Assembly (NCBI RefSeq): GCF_009725205.1
Contig: NZ_WNZY01000022.1
Location: forward strand, 1-64,000
Reading direction: 5' to 3'
DNA from: Paenibacillus timonensis
GTDB lineage: Bacteria > Bacillota > Bacilli > Paenibacillales > Paenibacillaceae
DNA length: 64,000 nt
Shown: positions 16,983 to 26,053 of the stretch, piece after piece
Layout of the letters: each line of letters starts with the position of its first letter
Position numbering within the stretch: the stretch's first letter is position 1
The notes under the pieces: generated by a model
What the model saw: only the letters and a program-made list of their open reading frames with translations
Told to the model about the DNA's origin: nothing
Databases searched by the model: none
Translations under genes and position numbers: made by a program

Positions 16983-17028
16983 TTGACGTAATTAGTTCAA
17001 TGACATATAATTGTTATGACAACTATAT
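16983..17028 (+). promoter_or_regulatory. SigA promoter with overlapping MarR operator
   Basis: TTGACG (16983-16988) and a perfect TATAAT (17006-17011) are 17 bp apart. A 24-bp imperfect palindrome, ATATAATTGT-TATG-ACAACTATAT (17005-17028), covers the -10 and start site and matches at 9 of 10 arm positions. MarR proteins bind such palindromes, so this should be the autoregulated promoter of the marR-MFS pair. Confidence 0.8.
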
Positions 17029-17045
17029 GAGAGGGCGAAATTCGT

Positions 17046-17507
17046 ATGACGACGGATCAATCGCAAAGCGAACTGGCGGTGGGATTTATCATGGGCGTCT
17101 CTTACCGAAAAATCGTAGCTTTGCTCCAGCATCGGCTGAAGGGCTATGATATCACGGCGGAGCAGTGGTCCGTGCTGAACCAGATCGATAGAGCAAACGG
17201 CTTGATTCAGAAGGAGATCGCGGATCGCACCGGGAAAGACAAGCCGACGACAACCCGTATTATCGACCTTCTGGAGAGTAAGGGGTTGGTATTCAAGGAA
17301 CCGGGGCGGCAGGACCGTAGATCCTTTTTTGTCTACAGTACGGAGCGGGGGAAGGAGATCATCCGGGAAACGGCGCCGATCGAGCAAAGCGTGACCGATG
17401 AGGTCAAGCGGATGATGAGCGGTGAGGAGTACGAATTGTTGATGGATTTGCTTCAACGCATTCATGTTCATTTCAGCGACTCCCAATTTGACGAAGTAGA
17501 GAAATAA
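17046..17507 (+). CDS. MarR-family transcriptional regulator
   Basis: The 153-residue protein is a standard MarR winged helix, with AEQWSVLNQIDRANGLIQKE then IADRTGKDKPTTTRIIDLLE as recognition region and the wing DRRSFFVYSTERGKEII. It is followed after 29 bp by an MFS exporter gene, a common arrangement in which the repressor controls its transporter and responds to the exported compound. The palindrome over its own promoter supports autorepression. The ligand is unknown. Confidence 0.93.
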   Translation: MTTDQSQSELAVGFIMGVSYRKIVALLQHRLKGYDITAEQWSVLNQIDRANGLIQKEIADRTGKDKPTTTRIIDLLESKGLVFKEPGRQDRRSFFVYSTERGKEIIRETAPIEQSVTDEVKRMMSGEEYELLMDLLQRIHVHFSDSQFDEVEK

Positions 17508-17536
17508 GAGCAAGGAGAAGGAGAGAGAGAGATTAT

Positions 17537-18832
17537 ATGAGCTTACCATCGAATCAACAACCTGAATCGGAACGGCTTTGGACGAGATCGTTTATTTCAT
17601 TAACGATCTCTGCTTTTTTGTTGTTCTTAAATTTGCATATGCTATTGTCGACGTTTTCGGCTTATGTAAAAAGCGAGTTTGCCGCAAACGATCTTCAGGT
17701 TAGTCTTGTGACCAGCGTATTTGCCGGGTCGGCCATCCTAACGCGGTTTCTGGCGGCGGGGCTGCTGCGCAAACTATCGCCCAATGTGCTATTGTTCATC
17801 GGGTTAATTATTGCGGCGGTGGCGACGGTCCTCAACAGCGCTGCCGGATCGGTAGGCACTCTTCTGCTGGTCAGGGCCGTTTACGGGATCGGCTTCGGTA
17901 TTGGTAGTACGCTGCTGCCAACCTTTGCCTCGCGGATCATTCCGCTCCAACGCATGGGGGAAGGTATTGGATACTCCGGGTTATCCAGTAGCCTGGCCAT
18001 GTCGATCGGTCCGATGATCGGCTTGAATGTCATGCGGGAGTTAGGTTTTGGAACACTCACGCTGATAGGGACAACTGCCGTGCTGCTAATGTTTCCGTTG
18101 TTGCTGCTAACTCGGGCGCTTCCCGCGATTCGGCCGATGAAAGAGAAGGAGCAGCGGCAGCCCAGAGCGACGCAGGGCGAAGAAGATACCAACGCGAAAC
18201 AACGTCCGGCGTTTAACCGTGGGCTTATGTTTCCTGCTCTGCTAAATATGATTCTAGCTGTTACCTACAGCGGGCTCTTGAGTTTTATAGCGCTGTTCGG
18301 CGAGTTTATCCACTTGGATCAGGTCGGATTGTTTTTCCTGTTTAACGCTGTGACGGTCGTCCTCATTCGTCCGATCTCCGGGCGGATCTTTGACGCCAGA
18401 GGTCATGCCGCCGTTCTGATCCCGTCCGCGCTACTCGTGATCGCAAGTATGTTCATCCTTTCCTACACAACGAACCTGCCAATGTTAATCCTATCGTCGC
18501 TGCTGTACGGACTAGGTTTCGGTGCGATCCAGCCGACGATTCAAACCTGGATGCTTCGTACTTGCAAGCCCGAGCAATACGGGAGCGCTAACAGCATGTT
18601 TTATAACTCCATGGATTTTGGCGTCGCTGTTGGCGCCGTTATTTTGGGAGCTATCGCTTCCGGAACCAACTATGCCGTAATGTACCGATATTCCGCAGGA
18701 TTTATGGGATTGTTCCTAGTGTTTTATCTCGTGGTTGAGTGGACGAAGCGTATGCGCCGCATGCAGCGGGAGGCTTCCTTGGACCCTAGCGATAATCAGG
18801 CTGATTACAACATGCAAAGCTCCGGCATTTAG
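17537..18832 (+). CDS. MFS transporter, probable drug/metabolite exporter
   Basis: The 431-residue membrane protein has about twelve hydrophobic segments in two halves with a polar central loop (KEKEQRQPRATQGEEDTNAKQ, about residues 195-220). GIGFGIGSTLLPTFASRIIP resembles the conserved motif C/antiporter region seen in DHA-type exporters such as YfcJ/YhhS-like proteins. Gene order with marR argues for efflux of a toxic compound. The rho-independent terminator begins inside its last codons. Confidence 0.9.
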   Translation: MSLPSNQQPESERLWTRSFISLTISAFLLFLNLHMLLSTFSAYVKSEFAANDLQVSLVTSVFAGSAILTRFLAAGLLRKLSPNVLLFIGLIIAAVATVLNSAAGSVGTLLLVRAVYGIGFGIGSTLLPTFASRIIPLQRMGEGIGYSGLSSSLAMSIGPMIGLNVMRELGFGTLTLIGTTAVLLMFPLLLLTRALPAIRPMKEKEQRQPRATQGEEDTNAKQRPAFNRGLMFPALLNMILAVTYSGLLSFIALFGEFIHLDQVGLFFLFNAVTVVLIRPISGRIFDARGHAAVLIPSALLVIASMFILSYTTNLPMLILSSLLYGLGFGAIQPTIQTWMLRTCKPEQYGSANSMFYNSMDFGVAVGAVILGAIASGTNYAVMYRYSAGFMGLFLVFYLVVEWTKRMRRMQREASLDPSDNQADYNMQSSGI

Positions 18833-18847
18833 CCGGAGTTTTTTTGT
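18819..18847 (+). terminator. Terminator of marR-MFS operon
   Basis: The stem GCTCCGGC/GCCGGAGT with a short ATTTA-type loop is followed by seven T. It overlaps the stop codon region of the MFS gene. Confidence 0.85.
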
Positions 18848-18873
18848 TGGGATGTGAACCCCTCCCCTCCGAA

Positions 18874-18904
18874 CGCATACCTAATTTGGATTTGGCACAT
18901 ATTA
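18874..18904 (+). promoter_or_regulatory. Possible SigG promoter of ger operon 1
   Basis: CGCATA and CATATTA are 18 bp apart, close to the forespore SigG pattern TGAATA-N18-CATACTA (4 of 6 and 6 of 7). ger operons are normally SigG-dependent. This is a weak pattern match. Confidence 0.35.
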
Positions 18905-18937
18905 CAAATTACAACAGCTTAGATCCGGAGGCACGGA

Positions 18938-20497
18938 ATGAGAAGAATCAACCGAAATCGGCCGCCCCATATCCGGCGGAAGGACAAAGCGGAATCGATC
19001 ACGGAGGGACCCAATGAAGCGGCTAGCCGTCCAATAGACGGGCCCCCAAGCGATACGGTCGTTATGATCCAGGAAGCTTTAGGAAACAGCCCGGATGTCC
19101 ACATCCGCAAAATGGCGAATGAGAAATTTGTCGTCAGTTATATCGACAGCTTGACTGATCCTAAGCTGTTAAGCGAGCTGATGAGTAACCTCGAAGACAT
19201 GATTCAAGAAGGGGGAGAGGCCAGTTCGAAGGAGCAGTTCGCGGATTCCATTAGCGCGGGAAGCGTAAAGCTGGCAAGCACAGAGCGCGAGATGCTATCC
19301 GGCATGCTAACCGGAGCAGCGGCAGTCCTTGTTGAGGGAGTGGAAGGCGCCCTGCTTGTATCCATCCCCGGCGGATCGCGACGATCCGTCGAAGAGCCGT
19401 CCTCCCAGACCGTGATTCGCGGACCGAAGGAAGGTTTTACGGAAGACATCTCGACGAACTTATCACTCATCCGCAAACGGCTGAGAACGCCGGATTTGCG
19501 CCTTGAAAATCGTGTCATCGGCACATATACCCAAACTCGGGTAGTCGTGGCTTATATCCGGGGAATCGCCCAGGCTTCCGTAGTGGAGGAAGTCTTGAAG
19601 CGGTTGGATGCCATCGATACCGACAGCATTCTGGAGAGCGGTTATATCGAAGAGTTTATTCAAGACCGTGCCTTCACCCCGTTTCCGACGATTATAAATA
19701 CCGAGCGTCCCGATACCGTAGCCGGTTCTATATTGGATGGACAGGTCTCCATCCTTATTGACGGTACTCCTTTTGCGTTGGTTTGTCCGGTGACGTTTTT
19801 TAAGTTTTTCCTATCCAGCGAAGACTATTACCAAAGGTACGATATTTCTTCTTTTCTGCGGAATATTCGTTTGTTTTCCTTCTTGGTCGCGATGCTGCTC
19901 CCATCCCTGTATATTGCGGTTACGACGTTTCATCCGGAGATGCTCCCCACCACGATGCTAATTAGCATCGCGGCCCAGCGTGAAGGCACGCCGCTTCCGG
20001 CGCTCCTGGAAGCGATGCTGATGGAAATTACCTTCGAGGTGATTCGGGAAGCCGGCGTTCGAATGCCGCGGGTAGTGGGTCCTGCGATTTCGATCGTGGG
20101 AGCGCTGGTATTGGGACAAGCCGCAGTTCAAGCCGGACTTGTCTCTGCCGTTATGGTCATTATCGTGTCGTTTACGGCCATTGCTAATTTCGTCATTCCT
20201 ACGTTTGCCATGTCGTCGGCTGTGCGGCTGATTCGCTTCGGTCTCATGATTTTGGCAGGGAGTTTTGGTCTATATGGGATCTTGTCCGGCATAATCCCCT
20301 TGCTGATGCATTTGGTCTCGCTTCAATCTTTTGGAGTTCCTTATTTCCTGCCGGTCGCTCCGCTAAGCTGGTCCAACATTAAGGATGTGTTTATCCGTTT
20401 GCCTTGGCCCAGAATGAATAAGCGTCCGGAATATATCAGTATCCAAAATCAGGTGAGACAAGGGAACGGTCCGAAAGAGGACCCAAATAAATCCTAG
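18938..20497 (+). CDS. Spore germination receptor subunit A (GerA family)
   Basis: The 519-residue protein has the soluble N-terminal GerAA domain (about residues 35-290; GGSRRSVEEPSSQTVIRGPKE is the family signature). The C-terminal membrane domain includes PSLYIAVTTFHPEMLPTTML and PALLEAMLMEITFEVIREAG. A, B and C subunits form an inner-membrane nutrient receptor in dormant spores that triggers germination. The start has CCGGAGG close upstream. It leads a three-gene operon A-C-B with 11-bp and 24-bp gaps. The germinant is unknown. It is clearly paralogous to the protein at 44568-46097. Confidence 0.96.
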   Translation: MRRINRNRPPHIRRKDKAESITEGPNEAASRPIDGPPSDTVVMIQEALGNSPDVHIRKMANEKFVVSYIDSLTDPKLLSELMSNLEDMIQEGGEASSKEQFADSISAGSVKLASTEREMLSGMLTGAAAVLVEGVEGALLVSIPGGSRRSVEEPSSQTVIRGPKEGFTEDISTNLSLIRKRLRTPDLRLENRVIGTYTQTRVVVAYIRGIAQASVVEEVLKRLDAIDTDSILESGYIEEFIQDRAFTPFPTIINTERPDTVAGSILDGQVSILIDGTPFALVCPVTFFKFFLSSEDYYQRYDISSFLRNIRLFSFLVAMLLPSLYIAVTTFHPEMLPTTMLISIAAQREGTPLPALLEAMLMEITFEVIREAGVRMPRVVGPAISIVGALVLGQAAVQAGLVSAVMVIIVSFTAIANFVIPTFAMSSAVRLIRFGLMILAGSFGLYGILSGIIPLLMHLVSLQSFGVPYFLPVAPLSWSNIKDVFIRLPWPRMNKRPEYISIQNQVRQGNGPKEDPNKS

Positions 20498-20508
20498 GAG
20501 AGTGCGAG

Positions 20509-21750
20509 ATGCGCCGAATCTTGTTGTGCTGCGCTGCCGTCCTTGTGTGCATGGCGACGGCAGGCTGCTGGAACCGCACGGAGTTGGACGAATTGGGCAT
20601 TACCGTAGCCAACGGCTTTGATCGCAGCGGAGATGAATGGGAGATGACTTATCAGGTGATCGTCCCGTCGGCTAGCGGGGCAAGCCAAGGCGGAGGAAGC
20701 GCCGGCGGCGGCTCTCAGCCGAGCGTGTACGTGTTCACGACGAAGGGAAATACGATTCGCGAGGCCGCCGACCGAGGATATACGGAAAACCCGCGCCGGT
20801 TGTATTTCGGTCATACCGACATCATCGTGATCGGGAGGGAGGTCGCCGAAACGGGCATTGAGCAAATCCTCGATTTGTATTTTCGCAACATTGATGCTCG
20901 CGAAACCGTGCTCGTTGCCGTGACGGATGGCAAGGCAAGAGAAATATTACGTAAAATGGTCCCTCCGGAAAAAATTCCGGGTACGGCTCTGGCCGAGATT
21001 TTGCGGAAGCAAAACAGCTCCTCTTCTTATTTTCCAGTCGTTAATGTATTTCAAATGGCTCAGAAGCTGGTTTCCGACGCACAGACGGTCGGTGTACCGG
21101 AGATCATCGTCACGAAAGGAAACGCCAAGGCGTTGGAATCGCTGGACGTCAATAAAACCACTTCGCCACCCGTTAAGATGAAGGTTGAACGGTTGGGTGT
21201 GCTTCATCAAAACCGGCTCGTCGGGTACCTATCCCGCAACGAGAGTTACGGAATCTCGTGGCTGACGAATCAAGTCAAGGGCAGCACTCTATCCTTCTCC
21301 TGCTCGGGAGCTCAGACCAAGAAAAAAGATGGAACAGTTCGGATTACCAGCGCCAAAACCAAGGTGACGCCGATCCGGTCCGGGGAGCAGCATTACAACA
21401 TGCAGGTGGATACGGAAGCGAGCGGCGATTTGCTGATGGAATTTATGTGTGCAGAGGATTTGTCCAAGCCGCAGAGCATAAAAGTAATCGAAAAGGCGGT
21501 GGCGGAGGAGATAAGGAGCAAAATCGAATTGGGATGGGAAGCGAGCCGTAAACTGCGGGTCGACTTGCCTGGATTCGCCGATAAAATCCATCGCAAAGAT
21601 CCGAAGACATGGAAGAAGCTGCAAAACGACTGGAGCGAGGAGTTAACCCGGATCGAATTGGACATCCGCGTAAAAGTAAAGTTGCAACGTCCCGGCCTAA
21701 CCAAAAAATCGTTCGATACTTTGTTGAATCAGGACTCGGAGCAGAAATGA
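20509..21750 (+). CDS. Spore germination lipoprotein, Ger(x)C family
   Basis: The 413-residue product is a lipoprotein with a signal peptide and a lipobox ending MATAG-C20. The mature protein begins CWNRTELDELGITVANGFDR, the typical Ger(x)C start. A Ser/Gly-rich insert (GASQGGGSAGGGSQPS) follows, then RRLYFGHTDIIVIGREVAE and the C-terminal domain with PGFADKIHRKDPKTWKKLQ. It is the C subunit of the receptor encoded by the same operon and is anchored on the outer face of the spore inner membrane. Confidence 0.95.
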   Translation: MRRILLCCAAVLVCMATAGCWNRTELDELGITVANGFDRSGDEWEMTYQVIVPSASGASQGGGSAGGGSQPSVYVFTTKGNTIREAADRGYTENPRRLYFGHTDIIVIGREVAETGIEQILDLYFRNIDARETVLVAVTDGKAREILRKMVPPEKIPGTALAEILRKQNSSSSYFPVVNVFQMAQKLVSDAQTVGVPEIIVTKGNAKALESLDVNKTTSPPVKMKVERLGVLHQNRLVGYLSRNESYGISWLTNQVKGSTLSFSCSGAQTKKKDGTVRITSAKTKVTPIRSGEQHYNMQVDTEASGDLLMEFMCAEDLSKPQSIKVIEKAVAEEIRSKIELGWEASRKLRVDLPGFADKIHRKDPKTWKKLQNDWSEELTRIELDIRVKVKLQRPGLTKKSFDTLLNQDSEQK

Positions 21751-21774
21751 ACCGGAGGAAGGAAGGCGTGCCTC

Positions 21775-22881
21775 ATGGGCTTTAAGAAGAGTAGACTGCC
21801 GGAGTTTATCTCCAGCTTCGCGTTGTTCGAGGTCGGAAGCACCACCTTATTTCAGATTGGCGCCGAAGCGAAGCAGGATGCCTGGCTGGTGATGCTCCTG
21901 GGGGCGCTGGCCGGGTTGCTGCTGCTCCTGATGCATCTGGCCATTCACCGCCTCGACCCGAAGCGGGACTTATTCGAGTTATGCCGAACCTATTTCGGCA
22001 AGGTTGCCGGTACGGTCTTCGGTAGTGTTTTTGCGGCGTATTTCGCCTATGAGGCTTCGCGCAACCTGAGGGATTTAGGTGAACTTGCCTCTTATATGCT
22101 ATTAAATCGAACTCCTATTGGGATTATCATCCTGATCGCCACCCTGGTGATCGCCAACAGCGTCCGATATGGACCTCATGCCGTGTTTCTGAGCTGTCTG
22201 GTCATGATCCCATTCATCATGATCAGTTATTTTATCCTCATCTCGATGATTGCGGGGGTTGGCTTGATCCATGTCGAGAACATGCTCCCCGTATTGGAGA
22301 ACGGACTTCAACCCGTGATGAAAAACGTTCCAGACGTCATATCATTCCCGTTTGGGCAGACCGTGCTGTTTCTGGTCTTTTTTCCGATGATCCATGATGA
22401 AAAGAAGCTCCGCAGGTCCATTCTGGTCACATACGGATTAACCGCGTTATTCCTGATCCTTGTCAATCAGATCAATGTTCTGGTGTTAGGCCCAAAGCTG
22501 GCGGAGACGCTCACGTTCCCTTTATTGCAGGTCGTACAGCAGATCGAATTAGTTGAGGTATTCGAAAGAATGGATATTCTCTTCGTACTCGTCCTGTTTA
22601 TCGGACTGGGAACCAAGCTGGTTCTCTTCTATATCGGGGCGGTGGCAGGGGGCTCGCGGATCACTGGCACGCCTTATAAAAAGTGGGTTATCCCGTTTGC
22701 GATCGCGATTCTCGGGATGTCGTTTATCTCTCCCAATTTTACGCACCACCTGTGGGTAGGAATCGACGTCGTCCTGAAATGGTACCCCATCATCCAAATA
22801 GGGTTGCCGGTGATCCTGATGATCCTCATGCTGGTTCGCAAAAATAAAAGGGGAGGGGAGGAAGAGCAGCAAATGGTCTAG
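21775..22881 (+). CDS. Spore germination receptor subunit B (GerB, APC-type permease)
   Basis: The 368-residue membrane protein has about ten hydrophobic segments and belongs to the GerAB/endospore germination permease family within the amino acid-polyamine-cation superfamily. It is thought to bind the germinant. LFEVGSTTLFQIGAEAKQDAW near the N-terminus and NVPDVISFPFGQTVLFLVFFP are family hallmarks. It ends operon 1. Operon order here is A-C-B, unlike operon 2 (B-A-C). Confidence 0.95.
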   Translation: MGFKKSRLPEFISSFALFEVGSTTLFQIGAEAKQDAWLVMLLGALAGLLLLLMHLAIHRLDPKRDLFELCRTYFGKVAGTVFGSVFAAYFAYEASRNLRDLGELASYMLLNRTPIGIIILIATLVIANSVRYGPHAVFLSCLVMIPFIMISYFILISMIAGVGLIHVENMLPVLENGLQPVMKNVPDVISFPFGQTVLFLVFFPMIHDEKKLRRSILVTYGLTALFLILVNQINVLVLGPKLAETLTFPLLQVVQQIELVEVFERMDILFVLVLFIGLGTKLVLFYIGAVAGGSRITGTPYKKWVIPFAIAILGMSFISPNFTHHLWVGIDVVLKWYPIIQIGLPVILMILMLVRKNKRGGEEEQQMV

Positions 22882-22922
22882 TTTTACTCCTGCCTCTTGC
22901 TGTCCCCTCCCCAAGTAGCCGT

Positions 22923-23780
22923 CTATTTCCCCTTGCGCGTCAGCTCGGAGAGACGATCCCACTCCTCGTCCGTGACCTCGGCAAGATCGTTGAATTGGCC
23001 GGCGCCCCGCAACCATTCGCCGCCGTCAATTGTGATGACCTCCCCATTGATATAGGCTGCGGCGTCCGATAGTAGAAAGGCGGCTAGGTCCGCCAATTCC
23101 TCAGGGCGGCCGGTTCGGCCAAGCGGGACGCGTCCCAGCATCTTCTCCGCAAGTTTTGGCGTCGGTGAGAGGCGGGACCAGGCTCCCTCGGTCGGAAACG
23201 GACCGGGAGCAATTGCTACCTGGCGGATGCCGTAAGGAGCCCATTCGACGGCCAGCGAGCGGGTCAGGGCCAAGACGCCGGCTTTGGCTGCCGCGGAGGG
23301 TACGACGTAACCCGAGCCGGTCGAAGCGTAGGTGGTGGCGATATTCAGCATTGTCCCTGTTCGTTCCTGCTCAATCCAACGTTTCCCGACCTCCAGCGTC
23401 ATATAAAACGTGCCGTGCAGCACAATGCCCAGCACGGCGTCGACGGCGCGCGGTGACAAGCGTTCCGTCGGACTAATGAAATTACCAGCCGCGTTATTGA
23501 CCAGCGCGTCGATGCTGCCGAAATGTTGCCAGACGGTGTCGACACAGGCGCGTACCTGTTCGGGATCGCGCACATCGCAGCGCTGTGCGAGCACCTCGCC
23601 ACCGCAGCCGGCCGTCATCTCCTCAGCCGCGCTGCGCAATACTTCCTCACGACGTCCGCAGATGGCGACCTTCGCCCCGAGCTGCAGGAACCGTTCCGCC
23701 ATGGCCCGGCCTAGTCCTGTGCCGCCGCCGGTAATCAGGATTGTCTTTCCCTTTAGAAGACCCTTCGCAAACGCTTCCAT
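22923..23780 (-). CDS. fadH: SDR-family oxidoreductase, 2,4-dienoyl-CoA reductase type
   Basis: The 285-residue short-chain dehydrogenase begins MEAFAKGLLKGKTILITGGG, with the cofactor motif TGGGTGLGRAMAERF, then NNAAGNF and SAAAKAGVLALTRSLAVEW. The classical YxxxK is replaced by a SAAAK arrangement, as in 2,4-dienoyl-CoA reductases of the DECR/FadH type. These reduce dienoyl-CoA from unsaturated fatty acids with NADPH. Start 23780 has AAGGAG nine bases upstream; the open frame extends further upstream without a ribosome site. It is about 8 kb from the fad operon but functionally matches it. The exact substrate is inferred. Confidence 0.8.
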   Translation of the reverse strand: MEAFAKGLLKGKTILITGGGTGLGRAMAERFLQLGAKVAICGRREEVLRSAAEEMTAGCGGEVLAQRCDVRDPEQVRACVDTVWQHFGSIDALVNNAAGNFISPTERLSPRAVDAVLGIVLHGTFYMTLEVGKRWIEQERTGTMLNIATTYASTGSGYVVPSAAAKAGVLALTRSLAVEWAPYGIRQVAIAPGPFPTEGAWSRLSPTPKLAEKMLGRVPLGRTGRPEELADLAAFLLSDAAAYINGEVITIDGGEWLRGAGQFNDLAEVTDEEWDRLSELTRKGK

Positions 23781-23872
23781 AAATCCACGCTCCTTGATCG
23801 ATTTTTGCTTCTGATACAAAGATATTCGTCTGCTAAGCCTGTTATCCTGTTCTCGGGGAGCAAAGAAAGGCA

Positions 23873-23904
23873 TAAAAAAAGCAGGAACCCAAGCGGGCCC
23901 TGCG
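23873..23904 (-). terminator. Terminator of the small acidic protein gene
   Basis: On the minus strand GCAGG pairs with CCTGC, with an additional inner GGG/CCC block, and seven T follow. It lies about 20 bp after the stop of the 58-residue gene. Confidence 0.75.
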
Positions 23905-23925
23905 GACAGTTCGTGGAAGCAGCCA

Positions 23926-24102
23926 TTATTTCGCGGAATCCGTGTCGGTAAACGGCACCGGCTTGGCGACCCATTCATCCGCTTCCGGTTCGATATCCAC
24001 GCCGTTCTCCATTTTCTTCTTCTCGGCTAACGAGTCGCCTTGTTGGTCCAGTTTATTCCGCAACTCGGCCTCATCGCGTGCCTGTTCATTCTGATGTTCC
24101 AT
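23926..24102 (-). CDS. Small acidic hydrophilic protein of unknown function
   Basis: The 58-residue product begins MEHQNEQARDEAELRNKLDQ and ends FTDTDSAK. It is very rich in Glu, Asp, Gln and Lys, with no hydrophobic stretch or Cys, so it is probably a soluble, largely helical or disordered protein. The start at 24102 has AAGGAGG six bases upstream, and a clear terminator follows the stop, so the gene looks real and monocistronic. I do not recognise the family; similar small acidic proteins are common in Paenibacillus. Confidence 0.6.
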   Translation of the reverse strand: MEHQNEQARDEAELRNKLDQQGDSLAEKKKMENGVDIEPEADEWVAKPVPFTDTDSAK

Positions 24103-24326
24103 GTTGATCCTCCTTATGTCGGTCTGCATTGGTGGCATTACCCTTCTTTAGGGTATCCCGATCGCCGCATTTACAAACATCATGTTTCGGAAGGAGTTGT
24201 CCGGTTTATTATCGTTGGGATTTGTAATAAAATACAAGTAAGACATCCTTGCTGCTTCATGATAAGCAATTCCGAAGACGCTTAACGAAAGATTAGGTTT
24301 ACACTTTCGATTTGAGGAGGAATGAG

Positions 24327-25991
24327 ATGATGCTCCAAAAGGTTTGTCTTTTCTTGTTATGCCTGTTCGTTACGGCCTCCGTGGGGGCGGTAGGTCCGGC
24401 TTCTCCGGCTTCCGCAGCTGGCGAACTGAAGCCGTTCCCGCAGCAGGTCAGCTATCCGGGCATTTTGAAGCCCAGCCAAGTGACCCAAGCCGCGATGAAT
24501 CAGGCGGTTACAGCCTACTATGACTATTGGAAAGCGACTTATCTCAAAAGTAATTTAACTTCTTTGCCTGGCGGTTATTACGTGAAGGGAGACATCACCG
24601 GCGATCCTGATGGATTTACGGCGCTCGGTTCCTCAGAAGGCCAAGGCTACGGCATGATTATTACCGTACTGATGGCCGGATATGATCCGAACGCCAAGGC
24701 GATTTACGACGGGCTGTTCAAGACGGCTCGCGCGTACAAAAGCAGCGGCAACCCGAACTTGATGGGTTGGGTTGTGGCCGACAGCAAAGCAGCCCAAGGG
24801 CATTTTGGCTCGGCCACCGACGGGGACCTCGATATCGCGTACTCGTTGATTTTGGCGCATAATCAATGGGGGTCGGGCGGGTCCGTCAATTACTTGCAGG
24901 AAGCGAAGAAAATGATCACTGACGGCATTAAAGCCAGCTACGTGACGTCCGGTTACCGCCTGAACCTGGGCGATTGGGACGGCAAAGACGCCCTGAATAC
25001 GCGCCCATCGGATTGGATGCTTAGTCATCTGCGAGCCTTTTACGAGGTGACCGGAGATGAGACGTGGATTCGTGTAATTGACAATCTATATGACGTGTAC
25101 CAGCAGTTTACATCAACTTATTCGCCGAATACGGGACTTATTTCCGACTTTGTGGTGGGTGATCCGCCGAAGCCGGCTCCGGAATGGTATCTGGACGAGT
25201 TCAAGGAAACGAATCAATATGCTTATAACGCCAGCCGGGTGCCGCTTCGCATCGTCATGGATTACGCTTTCTACGGCGATCCACGAGCGAAAGCACTAGC
25301 CGATAAAATGGCCGGCTGGATCAAAGGGAAAACCGGCGGATCTCCGGCTAACATCAAAAACGGATATAAACTTGACGGTACGGCTTTTGGCGATTATGCC
25401 ACCGCGGTGTTCGTCTCTCCCTTCATCTCAGCGGGAACGGCGAATCCCGCGAACCAGGCATGGGTGAACGCCGGCTGGGATTGGATGAAGAACAAAAAAG
25501 AGGATTATTTCAGTGACAGCTATAATTTATTGAATATGCTGTTCCTTACAGGCAACTGGTGGAAACCTGGAGGCTCACCGGTACCGGAAGCACCTAACCT
25601 AGCCCTGAATAAAACGACCGTCTCCAGCACGGTTGAAGGGGTTGGATTCGAATCGGGAAAAGCGGTGGACGGTAACCAGATGACGAGATGGGCTAGCCGA
25701 GAAGGCAATGACCCGGAATGGATTTACGTTGATCTGGGTTCGGTGCAGCAAATCACCGGTGTCAAATTGCGCTGGGAGGTCGCTTACGCCAAGCGATATA
25801 AAATCGAAATCTCTAGCGACAGCGGGTCGCCCGAGCATTGGCAAGAGGTGTATTCGACCTCAAGCGGGGATGGGGGACTCGACGAAATTCCACTGGCTCC
25901 GCAGGCGGCGAGGTATGTCCGCATGTACGGCATCGAGCGGGGGACACCTTACGGCTATTCGCTTTACGAGTTCGAAGTTACGGGGCAGTAA
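24327..25991 (+). CDS. Secreted GH8 chitosanase/beta-glucanase with C-terminal discoidin domain
   Basis: The 554-residue protein has a Sec signal peptide cleaved near ASPASA-AG. A GH8 catalytic domain (about 35-410) and an F5/8 type C (discoidin) domain (about 425-554, from NLALNKTTVSSTVEGVGFES to the end) follow. The GH8 signature ATDGDLDIAYSLILAHNQW is complete. Glu104 in SSEGQGYGM is the likely proton donor, and Glu291 in LDEFKETNQYAY fits the general base of the chitosanase-type subfamily. Paenibacillus chitosanase-glucanases with GH8 plus discoidin modules are known. AGGAGG lies six bases before ATG 24327 (a second ATG follows directly). It is monocistronic. Confidence 0.9.
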   Translation: MMLQKVCLFLLCLFVTASVGAVGPASPASAAGELKPFPQQVSYPGILKPSQVTQAAMNQAVTAYYDYWKATYLKSNLTSLPGGYYVKGDITGDPDGFTALGSSEGQGYGMIITVLMAGYDPNAKAIYDGLFKTARAYKSSGNPNLMGWVVADSKAAQGHFGSATDGDLDIAYSLILAHNQWGSGGSVNYLQEAKKMITDGIKASYVTSGYRLNLGDWDGKDALNTRPSDWMLSHLRAFYEVTGDETWIRVIDNLYDVYQQFTSTYSPNTGLISDFVVGDPPKPAPEWYLDEFKETNQYAYNASRVPLRIVMDYAFYGDPRAKALADKMAGWIKGKTGGSPANIKNGYKLDGTAFGDYATAVFVSPFISAGTANPANQAWVNAGWDWMKNKKEDYFSDSYNLLNMLFLTGNWWKPGGSPVPEAPNLALNKTTVSSTVEGVGFESGKAVDGNQMTRWASREGNDPEWIYVDLGSVQQITGVKLRWEVAYAKRYKIEISSDSGSPEHWQEVYSTSSGDGGLDEIPLAPQAARYVRMYGIERGTPYGYSLYEFEVTGQ

Positions 25992-25997
25992 AAGAAG

Positions 25998-26041
25998 AGG
26001 GTTCGGGAACGCCAATACGGTATGGCGGTCCCGAACCCTTA
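25998..26041. terminator. Bidirectional terminator between GH8 and SNF2 genes
   Basis: A nearly perfect stem of about 16 bp (GGGTTCGGGA and CGCCA with TGGCG and TCCCGAACCC) lies between the convergent stops. Confidence 0.85.
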
Positions 26042-26053
26042 TTTGTGATGGGG

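Noticed and set aside
23781-23978. 66-residue N-terminal extension of the dienoyl-CoA reductase
   Set aside because: It overlaps the terminator and 3' end of the small acidic gene and lacks a ribosome site; the SDR fold starts at 23780.
24221-24238. TTTGTA-N6-TACAAG palindrome upstream of GH8 as an operator
   Set aside because: Short arms and AT-rich centre; no promoter geometry that makes it meaningful.
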